Origin: Malania oleifera
Lineage: Eukaryota > Streptophyta > Magnoliopsida > Santalales > Ximeniaceae
Length of the DNA stretch: 64,000 nt
Reading direction: 5' to 3'
Assembly: GCF_029873635.1 (NCBI RefSeq)
Contig: NC_080423.1
Coordinates: forward strand, 92,795,691 to 92,859,690
Numbering within the stretch: position 1 is the first letter of the stretch; each line of letters opens with the position of its first letter. The notes under the pieces are model-generated. The model had not been told where the DNA came from, searched no databases, and was given only the letters and a program-made list of their open reading frames with translations. A program made the position numbers and the translations under genes. Shown piece after piece: positions 33,443 through 45,800 of this stretch.

Positions 33443-34790
33443 CCCATTTGGGAATACTTAAAAAAAGTGCTTGTAACACTTATTACTTAAAATAAGTACT
33501 TTTATAAAAAAGTAGTGTTTGACTTTTACTATAACACTTATTGCAAAAAACTGCTTTTCCAAAATCACTTTTTTGATAACTTTTTAAGCGAATTTTAAGA
33601 AGCAATCTAAAATAGTTTTTTGGTCACTTATAAGTGACATGTTCATAGGCGGAATTAATTTTGTAAATATAAAAAAAGTTAGTAGGTATTTTATAAGTTT
33701 AAAAATACATTAGAAGAAAATTATATACTATTTTATTATGTATTATTATATATTTTTTATTAATAAAACATAATTCAATTATGGAATGAAAAAGAAAAAC
33801 CATCTGTTAATTTGAAATAATATTAAAAATAAAAAATACTAATTTAATTGATAATATTATTTTAACATAAATTAATATGATAATCATATGTTATAAATAT
33901 AAATTAAGAACATGATTATTGTTAATAAAAATAATATTATGTTATTTTTAAGTAATTTAAATATTTAAATATTTATTAAAATAATAGTTAACATAATTAT
34001 TAATTAAATTATTTATTCAAAATTAACCATATATTATTTTACTATGCATTATAGCTTATTAATTATTAATAAAATATAATTAAATTCCACAATGAATTAA
34101 AAAAAACATATATAAATTAAAATTAAAATTAACTAAATTAAAATTTTAAATATAGTTGTTAATGCTATTTTTAACATAAATTAATGTGATAACCATAGAT
34201 TATAAATATAAATTAATAATAAGATTATTATTAATTAATAAGTAATAATATTATATTATTTTAAGATAATATAAAATATTTAAATTTTAAATGAAAAATT
34301 AATATTACTATCATTTTAATTTAGTTACAAAAATATTATTATTATTATTTAAATTTTGGATTGAACAAGAACTCTTTATTAATTTAAGTTAAGACTAAAC
34401 AAATTAAATTTTTTAATTTAATTGTTGATATTATTTTTATCATAATTTAATATGATAGTGATATGCAATAGATAAACATTAATAACAAGATTATTGTTAG
34501 TTAAAAATAATAATCTTATATTATTTTTATAATACAAAATGTTTAAATTTTAATCATAAATATTTAAAATATTTATTAATGAATTTGTTAATTTAAAAAT
34601 ATTAATATTTGTTATCTAAAATATGGTTAAAAATAATTATATAGTACCCTATAATAAAAGTAAGTACCAAAATACAATTTATTTTAAATATAACCCAACA
34701 CCACTTATAACATTCATCACTTTTCCAGTTCAAAATCTATTAAATTCAGTATTTTTTTTGAAAAATATTTATGCATAAGTGGTTCCAAAC
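33443..34790. mobile_element. AT-rich element with inverted-repeat-like ends (hAT/MITE-like)
   Basis: The left end CTCCCATTTGGGAATACTTA and the right end, read as complement AGGTTTGTTTGGAACCACTT, form an imperfect terminal inverted repeat. Both ends then carry AAGTRCTTRT-like words. CTAAG occurs just outside the left end and at the right edge, a possible short target duplication. The interior is almost pure A+T and contains two or three degenerate copies of a unit with ATTATTAATAAAAYATAATT. No transposase is visible. Class assignment is inference. Confidence 0.45.
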
Positions 34791-35599
34791 AAACCTAAGT
34801 TTACCACATTAGTCATAGAATAATTTAACAAAACAATAACAATTCATACAGTAAACCACAGAAAATATAATTTTCTTTCCAAAATAAATAAAAAGTCAAT
34901 GCTCTTTTCATAAAAATTATAAAAAAATAGTTATTTTTTCTTTCCAAAACAAATTACAAAGAAATCCATAATTAATTCACGGTTAAGAATTACAAAAAAA
35001 CTATGATTTAAATTTTTTGTCAATATTTTTATTTTATTTTTGTTTCCATTAAATTTTCTATTAGTAATAAAAAATACTATTATTTAATGATTACCTTTAT
35101 TCAATGTATTATTATTAATTTTTAGAATAAACTACACTTCTTACGTATGGAAAGTAATACATTATTATTTATCTATATTTTATAAAATTGTATGGTTAGA
35201 GTTAAATAAATTTTAGGATATATATGACTAAACAATTTTATGAATATCTAAAAAGATAAACAATTTCGATGCACAATCGATGAAAATACTAAAACTACTA
35301 ATTAAGTTGACTTTTCAAACTCAATTCTTTTGTTAATTAAAGAATTATATCAATTCTAATTTTTAATAATTTTTATTGAAAGGAAAATTAATCCTAAATT
35401 TTTATAGTTTGTTTGGAAATAAAATTAGTCATAGTTTTGTTTATATTTTTTATTTCATTAAATTTGTATATGGAATAAATTTGGTCTATCAAATAATTTT
35501 TACAATGTAATATCAATTTTATAGGGATAAGCCATGTGCATGCACTATGTATGTGCTTCGCGACTCTATATTTTTTAAACTTTTAAAAAATTATAAGGA
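34791..35599. other. AT-rich intergenic DNA
   Basis: No gene, element end or long repeat could be supported. Confidence 0.5.
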
Positions 35600-36165
35600 A
35601 AATAATATTTTGAGATAATTGTAAATAATTATAGGAATATTTTAAGGTAATTATGAACAGTTATAGGGATAAATTTGATACAATTATATTTTAAGATAAT
35701 TGTGAGTAATTAAAGGAGCATTTTGAATAATCATTGGTAGCTATAGAGATATATTTGATATTTTAAAAAGATGATACGGAAGAAGAATCATTTATAGTAT
35801 TAGAGAAAAAGTCCAATAAATTTTAAAAATTCTTTGATAGAAGTATGTTAGTTTTTTATTTTTTATAATTTTAAATAATTATAAAAAAATAACTGAAAAT
35901 TAGATAGTATAATGACATTACGAGATAATCGTAAATTGTTATAGGGGTATTGTGAAATAATTATAAATAGTTGTAAGGACAAATTTGTCATAATAATAAG
36001 AATATTTTGAAATAATTATATATAGTTAAGGAGTATTTTGAAATAATTAGTTGCTGTTATAAAGATAAATTTAATATATTTTAAAAAATGATACATAAGG
36101 AAAATTTCCTGTATTAGAGATTAGAGAAACCCAACAAAATAAAAAAAATTCTTGGACAATGATTT
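35600..36165. repeat. Degenerate AT-rich tandem repeat upstream of the host gene
   Basis: Two units of roughly 250-300 bp (about 35600-35850 and 35910-36165) share order and words. Each contains sub-repeats built on AATAATTATAAATAGTTATAGG, AGTATTTTGAAATAATTA and a shared end with TTTTAAAAARATGATAC, TATTAGAGA and AATTCTT. Divergence is high. The second unit ends about 20 bp before the CG-containing sequence taken as the start of the gene region. Confidence 0.6.
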
Positions 36166-36179
36166 CCTTTTAACGTCTA

Positions 36180-36874
36180 ACATTTTATTCTAGTGACCGC
36201 AAAGCGCGCCGTTATTACTCCTCCCTCCCTCTCTCCTCTGATTTCCTATTTCTACATTTCTGGTTTCCCGAAACGCCGCATTTTTAAACCATAAGCATCT
36301 GAGATCTTCCAATTCCACCCATTCCTGATCATTATTCCAAACACTTTGGATCGATCTGTACGTGTCTCTGAATCATTTCATTCATGTCGCCGCCTCTCTC
36401 TTAAGTAGTTTGAAGATTCTGCGCATTTTAAATCGTATTTGAACGTTTTCCCCGATCTGTTGTTGATATCGATTGCTGCAGTTCTAGATTTAGGGTTTCG
36501 CGATTTTTCCATTTCGCATTTAAAATGGATAGCTTGTGGTTTGTCATATTGATAATGTATTTTTGTTAAATTAGTCTTCGATTTGACGACGAATCAGGTG
36601 TAATATATGTATATATATTGCAGATTCGTGTGTGTCTTTGCAGTATGTTTGTGACTATGTGCGTGCATATGTGCATGAATAGATAATCTGACATTGAGTT
36701 GGGTGCGAATTTGTGCTGTATATGCTTCGGGATGGTTTTCATTCTAGACTGTCTTGTCACAGGTTGAGAAGTGGGCGGCCTTGTGCATCATTGGAAGTGA
36801 AATTGTCGGTGGATCCGAGAGGCACTTGTTTTTGCAATCTGGTGGGTATAAGTTTTAGAATCCGAGGTTAACAA
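36180..36874 (+). promoter_or_regulatory. Promoter-proximal region and 5' leader of the coiled-coil gene
   Basis: Base composition changes sharply near 36190 (GACCGCAAAGCGCGCCG) and is followed by a CT-rich tract (about 36217-36240), typical of plant transcription start regions. Possible leader-intron acceptors are CTGCAG (about 36476), TTGCAG (36618-36623) and CACAG (about 36762), so the 5' leader is probably spliced. An in-frame TAA at 36869-36871 lies just before the start codon. The exact start site cannot be read. Confidence 0.5.
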
Positions 36875-39800
36875 ATGGAGGATGAGAAGAAGAAAAAAAG
36901 GAACAAGAAAAAGAAAAACAAGCAGAAAGCAACAGAAGATAGCACAGCTGCAGTTGGAGAGGTTGTTTCTGTGAATCAGAACCATGTGGTCGAGCAGAAT
37001 CATAGTCAAGTTTCTGAGAGTGCAGGCGTTCAAATTGACGCTGGAATAAAAACTGATGGGGATCTGGATAGATATCGCGGCGATGGCAATGAAGGCGTAA
37101 GTCGACTTTCTTGTCTGGCCACGTATTGAGGTGGCCCTGAGTGTCTTGATCTTCTCAAATATGTTAAAATTGCATTAGTTGCAATATTGTACATAATAGT
37201 TTCTATTTGCTGCATGCACGCACATAACCATGAACTTGCCTGAGCTTTCTCAAGGTAATTTTAGAAAACAGCCTTAAATATTTTTCTGCATAAACACCAA
37301 TTGTCAAATGGGAATAATGATTATTGGTGTGACCATGTTGGTCTTATACCATTACACGTTTCTTGAAAATTCAACTGTTTCATAAAGCATTAGTGTTCAT
37401 TGTGAAAGATAAAGACCCAATCTCAAACACACAAAGTGACTCATATGTTTTAATTCACAAAATATAACATATGACTCTAATAGTCTAATTTATGTCCATA
37501 TTATGTGAGGATATGGTACAATGAAAACTGATCTTGGTTATGCTTGCCACAAGGAACTGCTTAATTCTTTTCCTAAGCATGAAATTGTATATGAATCATT
37601 GTAAGCCTCATTTGAAACTAGTTCTAGGTCCATGCTTTGCATGGGCATCATGTATGGAAAAATAAAAAAAATTATATGGTCATATTTATTAAGCAGTGTG
37701 AAAATTAATGCATGTATAACTAAGAATATATACCCAGAAAAAAAGTGCTCTTATCATGCAAGAGTGTGGAAAAGGGCTTGGGCCAATTTTTTACTAGCTC
37801 CAGTTACATGGGTTCTGAAATTCATCACTTCCAAATTTTATTGATTAAAAGACAAAATATTACATGTATATTTATCACATCAAGGGGTAAATGGTGTCAC
37901 TACCTGAACTTAGCATTTACTGCTGGGCAGAAAAAAAAATGTTTACATAATAAATTGGATTAAGATAAGACAGGTACATAAGAAACTGTAAATGACATTT
38001 TTGTCATAAAAGTAGAATGAGAAAGTTGTAGAAACACAGCCTTTATTTTTAGAGATAAACTGGACATAAATACAGATGTTCTAGGGTAATCTTTTAATGA
38101 TAGAAGTGAGCACTTGTTTCTTAACGCTTAGGTGTCCATGCAGCTATAATGTAAATTTTTACTATTTCTGGTAAGATTAGAGCAAGACTCAATTTAGGGC
38201 TTAATTCTCAATATTCAAATATGCCTCTCACTTTTACACATCTAGCCTTCATATAGGTTTTCTCCTAATTCTAAATAAAGGAATATTCTCCAGAAAATAA
38301 TAACAAATGCCACAAAGAAAAACTCTATGTCTAGGAAGTAATCGCAAATCAATGAATAAGGAATCATAATTTGGGAAATAATGGAAAATTTTTAATTAAA
38401 CATAATTGCAAATTCTTAAATGCTGAAAATTACAAAATTAAATCCAAACATCCTAAATTATGTCTTCGCATATGGTAAACACCTACATTTCCAAATGCTG
38501 TAATCTTGCTCATACACAACCTCTTGATGTTCCCCTCAGATTCTATGCTTGATTTGTTATTCTTTGGATTTTGTGGAAGGAAAGGAATGCTGGAGTTTTA
38601 AAGATCAAGATACACCTTCTTACTTATTGGATATATAGTGATTTTTCTTGCTTTTCTTTGGGTTTTAGCTTGAGGGAAGTTTTAGGATGTTGTTTTGACC
38701 AATTTGTGGAGAGATTGGAGAGCAACTTTTTTGCAATTATTTCTTATCTGTCAGAGGGCTTTCCCCCCCAATTTTGTACTTCCTTCTTCTTTATGAACAA
38801 ATGCCTTATCTAAAAAAAAAAAGCATCCAAGCAGTTTGCGTTTCTTTGGGACCTTTAGTTGCCTTTTATGTTTCCCCTGGCCAGCTTTTCAGGTTCTCAT
38901 CTTCACCATTCACTAAAATTTGGCAGTCTTTGTGAAAATTTTGTTATGCAGGCTATTGTAGATAAAGGGCACTGGCTGCAAAGAGCGGTAAGGGTGATTC
39001 ATTAGCTCTGCGAGCTTGTTTCTTGTTTGCAATTGTTAGTATATAGTTTATCTTTAACTTCAATATTGTGGGTTTTTTTTTTTTTTTTTTAACAGGCTAG
39101 TTTAGAAGAAACAATTAAACTATTGCAAAATGAAAAAGGTTCACATATACAGAAAGAGGTACTAAAAATCTAAATTTATTATTATTGTTATTATTTATTT
39201 TTTGTGGGGGTGGGGGTGGCGGGTATAGGGTAGGGGTAGACTGCCCATGGAATAATCAAATTCTCTGAGATGGTCTGAACCTTTTATATTGCGCTTCTGT
39301 TTTCCTTCCATGTGTATGTTATTTGATTGGTTAATTTGTTTGACTGTATAATTTACAGGCTGATCTAGAGATGAGAATTGCACAATTACAGCGTGAAAAG
39401 GATTTCTGGCTTCAGAGAGAGGTAAATTAGTTTGGACAATTGTGTTAAATTGTAGTTTGTGCCTTGTGGTACTTCTCCAAATTGGGGGCATTTTCATTTG
39501 AAAATTTTGCTTTGCCATGAACTTTGCAAATTATCATTTTCATAGTTATTCGTTGAGAACTGTGTGATTTTCAGTTGGATGTTGCAAATATCATGTTTTA
39601 ATGCTGAAATGTTTTAAGATTCTGTGAATATTCTGGAGGAGTTGATCATCTGATGACACAGGCGAGCTTGGAGGAGAAAATCAGTCAATTATTAGATGAA
39701 AAGGCCTCTTTGGGTTTGAAAGAGGTATTTTTTTTTCAACTTCACTGTTTTATCTAACAAATTAAGACTAATTTTTGTTCCTCTTGTGAAATAGCCGGCC

Positions 39801-42800
39801 CCACCTAGTGGGACTTAAGACTTGGTTTTGTTGTTGTTGCTGTGAAGCACTTGCATTTTTTGCTGCCTGTCTGTGACTCTGAGTGCATTATTTATATTCT
39901 TGTAAAATGATTTACGTGAATGCATTTGGATCAGTAAAGTTAACTTATATAATGTTCCACAGGCAAGCTTGGAGGAAAAAATCAAATATTTAGAGAGAGA
40001 GAAAGAATCCGGGCTCCTGAAAGAGGTAATTTTTTTTCCTTTCTGCTGAGTATTTAAAATCATAATCATGTTCAGTCCTGTTAATACATAAAAGTCCTTA
40101 ATTAGTTGGATTCATATTTGTCAAAATTGTAAAATATTCAAATTACACGATTTGATTCTATTCACTAGCCTATTGATTTAAATCTATTAGGCAAATTGAA
40201 ATAAGCTAGAATTACCCATGATCATTACAGTTCTTGATTTGAATCATATGATTCGAACATTATGATTTGTGATTCAATAAGTGTTCAAATCCAGCCTTGA
40301 TCCAACAAGTTCAGGTGGTTCCCTATCACACCCAACTATTTGAAAATCCAAAAAATTCACTAGTTTTTAGAATGTAAAATCACTATGACCTTTTCTAAGG
40401 GCCTTTGGAGTATGTATTCTAAATAAACGAACCTTTCTACTTTCTTTCTATTGAATTGCTTTAAAAATTTTGGCTTCCTAAACTTTTTAGACAATCCTAT
40501 AAAGTCTCCATGTGTTTGATTCTTCGCATGAATAGTTTATTTTGAAGCTATAAGTGTTTAGATATGGGGACTTATTATTCTTTTGATGTTTAAGGTATTT
40601 TGAAGCTATTAGTGTTTTGATATTTTAATAAATACTATACATTTCAATCATGGATAGTTGCATGGATTTTTAGAATTTATGCTGAATCTTATGATTCAAT
40701 TCAAATTCTCAATTGTTGGTTGAAAAAAAATTAAGGTTTTGATTCATGACATGAACCTAGTTAACAACCATGACAGCATTTATGATTAATTTATTGTTAG
40801 TAAATGAAGTGCATTAATTTATAGGAATAATAATATCTTTGACTGAGCATTAATTAACATGAATCATATTTATGATATTTCTCTCTACCCTCAATTATAA
40901 TTTTCCTATTGTGGATTATGGAAAAGGATAGGAAATTGGAAGAGGAACACACTAAAAATTTGAAAGCAATAGAAAAAAAAATTCATTAACAAGAAAGAGA
41001 ATAATTTACATCAAGATGGAGGATAAGGCATCCGCCTAAAGAAAAAAAAAAAAAAAAAAAAAAAACAAAAAGGTTACAATTATGCTCCCCTCCAGTTCCT
41101 TTGAAAATTTGACAAAAAATAAACCCCAAAAGAAGAATTCTTCCTTTTGCTTGAAGTGATATACCTAGACATGATTTGAAAATTTTTCCTTAAAACCCAT
41201 CCATATTTTGAAGGGAAAAAATTTGTGGGCTAAAAGGAATATTTAATAATATTTTTTGCTTTCTTTCTTTTCCTTCTGTAGTCATTTATAAAAACATAGA
41301 AATTGAAGAAAATAATGCAATATTGTATGCATTTTGTTGGCATCATTGCTTATGAATTTTCGCCTTAGCATTTTGTAAGCACTAGGTGTAACAAATGGGT
41401 CTTGGTAAGTTTATGTTTGAAAAACATGGCTTTAATGGGTATTTAGCTTTGGTGGTTTCACGTAGAGGAGAACTCCCTTTGGCATACAGGTACCAAAAGT
41501 AAATTGGCATGCAAGTAAATGAGTGGAAGGCAAATTTGGGAATAAGATATTCTTTTGAGAGTCCTTGGAGTGAAGTTTCACATAATTATTCTCTCATCCC
41601 TTTTACCAAATTTGTTGTGGGTAATGGTTCTTGCATTTGCTTTTGGGAAGACATTTGGTTGGGTGATTCTATGCTTCTTGCTTCTTTTCCTTTGTATCAT
41701 CTTCCCTGGGTGCATAATGGAGTCATTTAACCACTTTTTATCTTTAATGAGCATAGTATTCCTTGAAGTTTCTATTTTTGGAGGTGTCTTAATGATAGAT
41801 AGGTGTCTTAATTTGATCAATTCCTTAACCTAGTTTTGTCAAGGAAACAATCACTTTAGTAAATTCAGTTCTCTTTTGGTGATGTGATGCATATTGACAT
41901 GTCCTTTCTGCTTAATCATGGTATTTGAAAGGTTGAAATCCCCCCTAAGATTAACATTTCTAGTACTATGGCCCTCCAATTCTTCCCTAAGAAATTACAA
42001 TAAGCCATGAATACATGGAGTTCGTGGAATTAAACTTATGAGTCATACGATGAAATTATGGGAAATGGTAGTTGAACAAAGATTAAGGTTAGAAATGAAG
42101 ATCTTAGAAAATCAATTTGGTTTTATGCCTAGGAGATCTACCATAGAAGCTATTTATCTTTTAAGAAGATTAATGGAAAAATTTAGGGAAAAGAAGAGGG
42201 ACTTGCATATGATATTTATTGACCTTGAGAAAGCATATGTAGGATACCTACGGAAGTTCTATGGTGGGTTTTAGAAAAAAAGGGTGTATGTTGTAGGTAT
42301 ACCGATGTCATTAAGGATATGTACGATGAAGTAATGACTAGTGTAAGGACTATAGATGGAGAAACTAGAGAATTTCCAATCACCATAGGTGTACATCAAG
42401 GATCTGCTCTGAGTTCTTATCTTTTTGCTTTAGTGATGGACCAATTGACTAAGAGTTTCAAAAGGAGGTTCCATGGTGTATGTTGTTTGTAGATGATATT
42501 GTATTAATTGACGAAATTAGGGACGGAGTAGAGGCTGAGTTAGAATTATAGAGAGAAGCTTTGGAATCTAGAGGCTTTAGGATAAGTAGAAATAAAACAG
42601 AATATATGAAATGTAATTTTAGTAATGATAGGAGGAATATTGGAGACAAAGTTAAACTTGATGATGAAGAAATCAATAGCACTTGTAGATTTTGATACCT
42701 TGGATCTATTATGTGAGCTGAAGGAGAAATTGAAGATGATGTAATGCATAGAGTTAAAGCAGGTTGGGTAAAATGGAGAAGTGCTTCAAGTGTGCTATGT

Positions 42801-45800
42801 GATCATAGAATACCCTTGAAATTAAAAGGGAAGTTTTATAGGACAGCTATAAGACCTGCTATGCTATATGGATCGGATTGTTAGGCGACGAAGAAACATA
42901 ATATCCAAAAAGTAAAAGTTGACGAGATAAGAATGCTTAGATGGATGAGTGGTATAACATTGAAAGATAAATTAATGAATGAACATATTCGTGGTAAGTT
43001 AGGTGTAGCTCCTATAGAAGATAAGATAAGGAAGGGTCGACTTAGATGGTATGGACACTTGCAACGTAGGCCACATAATGCACCTGTGAGGAAGAGTGAC
43101 TTAGTTACTGTGGGGGGCAGTAGAAGGGGTAGGGGTAGACCTAAAATAATTTGGGAGGAGATAGTGAGTAAGGATTTAATATCTTTGAATCTATCAAAAG
43201 AAATGGTCCATGATCGCATAAATTGGTGGAAAAGGATTCATATAGCCGATCCGACTTAGTGGGACTAAGACTTGGTTTTGTTGTTGTTGTGTTATGAATA
43301 CATGGAGTCATAATTATTGATTATTAAGCAACAAGTACATGACACACTATTGAGTTAATTATAACATTCAACATTATTCTAGATGAGCACAACACAAACT
43401 CGATCTTGTATTCTTAATTTGATCAATTCCTTAACCTGGTTTTGTCAAGGAAACAATCACATTAGTAAACTCAGTTCTCTTTTGATGATGCAATCTTTAA
43501 ACAGTGTTTTATGCGGTTGGTTGTTCTAAGCAGATTTGACACCAACAATCTGTTGAAGAGTAGGAGGCCTTTGATGGCTTCATCTTCAAATGTGTATACG
43601 TCGATAGTTCAACATCGGCTTTTTATCTTCTTTTTTTTTTTGCTTTGTTCTTTATGCTGTTGGAGGGTTTGGAATAAGTTGTTCGGTTTATTTGGAGAAA
43701 ATTGAGTTATCTGAAATCAGTGGAGGTTTTGTTGGCTATTTCCTACATAGGTTTGGTTGGAGTCAGTATGGTTCAATCTTACGTGCAATTTTGCAATTTT
43801 GTGGGGTATTTGGTTGGAAGAAAATGCAGTTACCTCTATGCGGAAGAAAAATGATGTGTTATGTGCTTTGAAATATGCTTCATTGAATGGCTTCCTTTGG
43901 CCTTTGGCTCATGTTTTAAAGGGGTGCATTTTTTGGATCTATAGTATGGTTGGCAGGCCTTGTTTTGATTGTAGTATTTTTTTCCTTTTCTCATAGAATC
44001 TTTTCTCATCTCCTTTGTGTTTAATGATCTCTTTTTTTTTTTTGTATAAAAGAAAAGCCAAGAAAATTATTCGTGAAGCAATTTTTAATTGCATAGAGGC
44101 TCTTAAATTCATCCAAACATCTGTAAACCATGTTTTTGACTAACTATTGGCATGGATGATCCATTATCTCCTATATTCTAAGTTTAAACATGAATTGCCC
44201 GCTACTGCAGTCAACCATGAGAAAGTGATGAACAACCATTACCCTAAAACAATGGGCATCATTTATTATTACAATGCCCAGTTGTGCATTAGAGGAAACA
44301 TGTGAACTGAGGGGTCTCAAGAAAACTCAAAATCTGGGATACAAGCTAGATGGTTCATTGTTAGTTCCAAGTACAAGCAGAACTACATAAGTAGACATGC
44401 ACGTTAAGCACTCGCAAGTTTGAATGCAACCAAGTACAAATATAGAGCAAATGAAATCAAAAGGGATATCCAACACATGTAGCTTTGAGTAACTTGAGTA
44501 AAAGCAAACATGAATAATGGGGAATGGCAGTGAAGCCATAAACTCTATATTAATTCAGAGAATGCAAGCATAATCTGGAATGGTTGGGCGTGAAGCTAGG
44601 TGGCCTTTTATTTCCGTCATCAAATCCCAGGGCTCAACCTTGGATAGGCAATGGAAATTACCAATCTTGAGTATGGTAAGGATAGACGGAATTTCCGGGG
44701 GAGCAGTAAAAATGCATAGAGAATTCTTTGGGTGGGATAATTTTTTGTAATGCAACATTTTCTAGGGGTCTATCTTCACTATTTTTTACCATAAATACCA
44801 TGTGTGTGAAAGATTTTATTTTATTTTTTGTGGGGGGAGGGGATGGGAGGTTGTCTACTAAAAACATTTTTTGATTTATGTATCCATTATTATCATGTTC
44901 ATGGAATATGGTATTCGAAATCTATGGAGCCCTCCTGTCAGAACCATGGTCTTAAATTTCCATGAAATTGTTGAAGTTTCAGTCAGAATTTATGCTTTTC
45001 ATCACCCTCTAAATCAAAAAGGCAGTCAATATCCATCTTACAAAATTTCCATAAAAATTTCTTAGAATCATACAAAATTTATCAAAATTTTGAAATTTTA
45101 TTGAAATTTGTTGATATTTTATGTATTGAATGAAATTGCCATAAAAATCAAATTCGAGATTTAAATAAAAAGTGGAATTTCTCTCTCATTTTATCTTATT
45201 TTTATCACAACAAAACTTTTTACTGGCGCTTTTGAACTTACATGAAAAATAAAACCTCAATATTAACAACTAAATTTTGTTTGACCATATTTGTGTCTAA
45301 ATTATATGTATTTGTATAATTAAAATAACACGATATTAATTGAACATTTATGAATTTCATTTATATTCATTGAATATGTGTAATGTGATTATTATATTAC
45401 AGAATATGTCTAATATGATTATTATATTACATCTACAGCATTTTATGTACACACCATACCTATCATTGATGCATTTAATTTATGATATTTTAGTTCTAAA
45501 ACTTCATTATTATGTCTATTAGCCACTTCTAAAGGTCCATAAAAGAACACCATGTTTATTACTAGTTTCCATCATTTTTAAAATCGAAATTGGAATCGAA
45601 ATTTTCATTGAAATTCTGTACTTTTTAAGCTTCGAAATTTTAGTCAAAATTGAAGTTTAAGACCTTGGTTAGAATTAAGATGTGGTATTGATGTGTGTAT
45701 GGAATGTGTCTAGAACACCTTTTTTTTTTTCCTTTTTTTTTTTCTTTTGAAGTTGTAGTTGATATGCATGGCTAACAAAAAAGAGAAACAAATCTTGGTG

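Noticed and set aside
36788..37033. Minus-strand open frame opposite exon 1 of the coiled-coil gene
   Set aside because: It is the shadow of the lysine-rich exon 1, giving runs of Phe and Leu.
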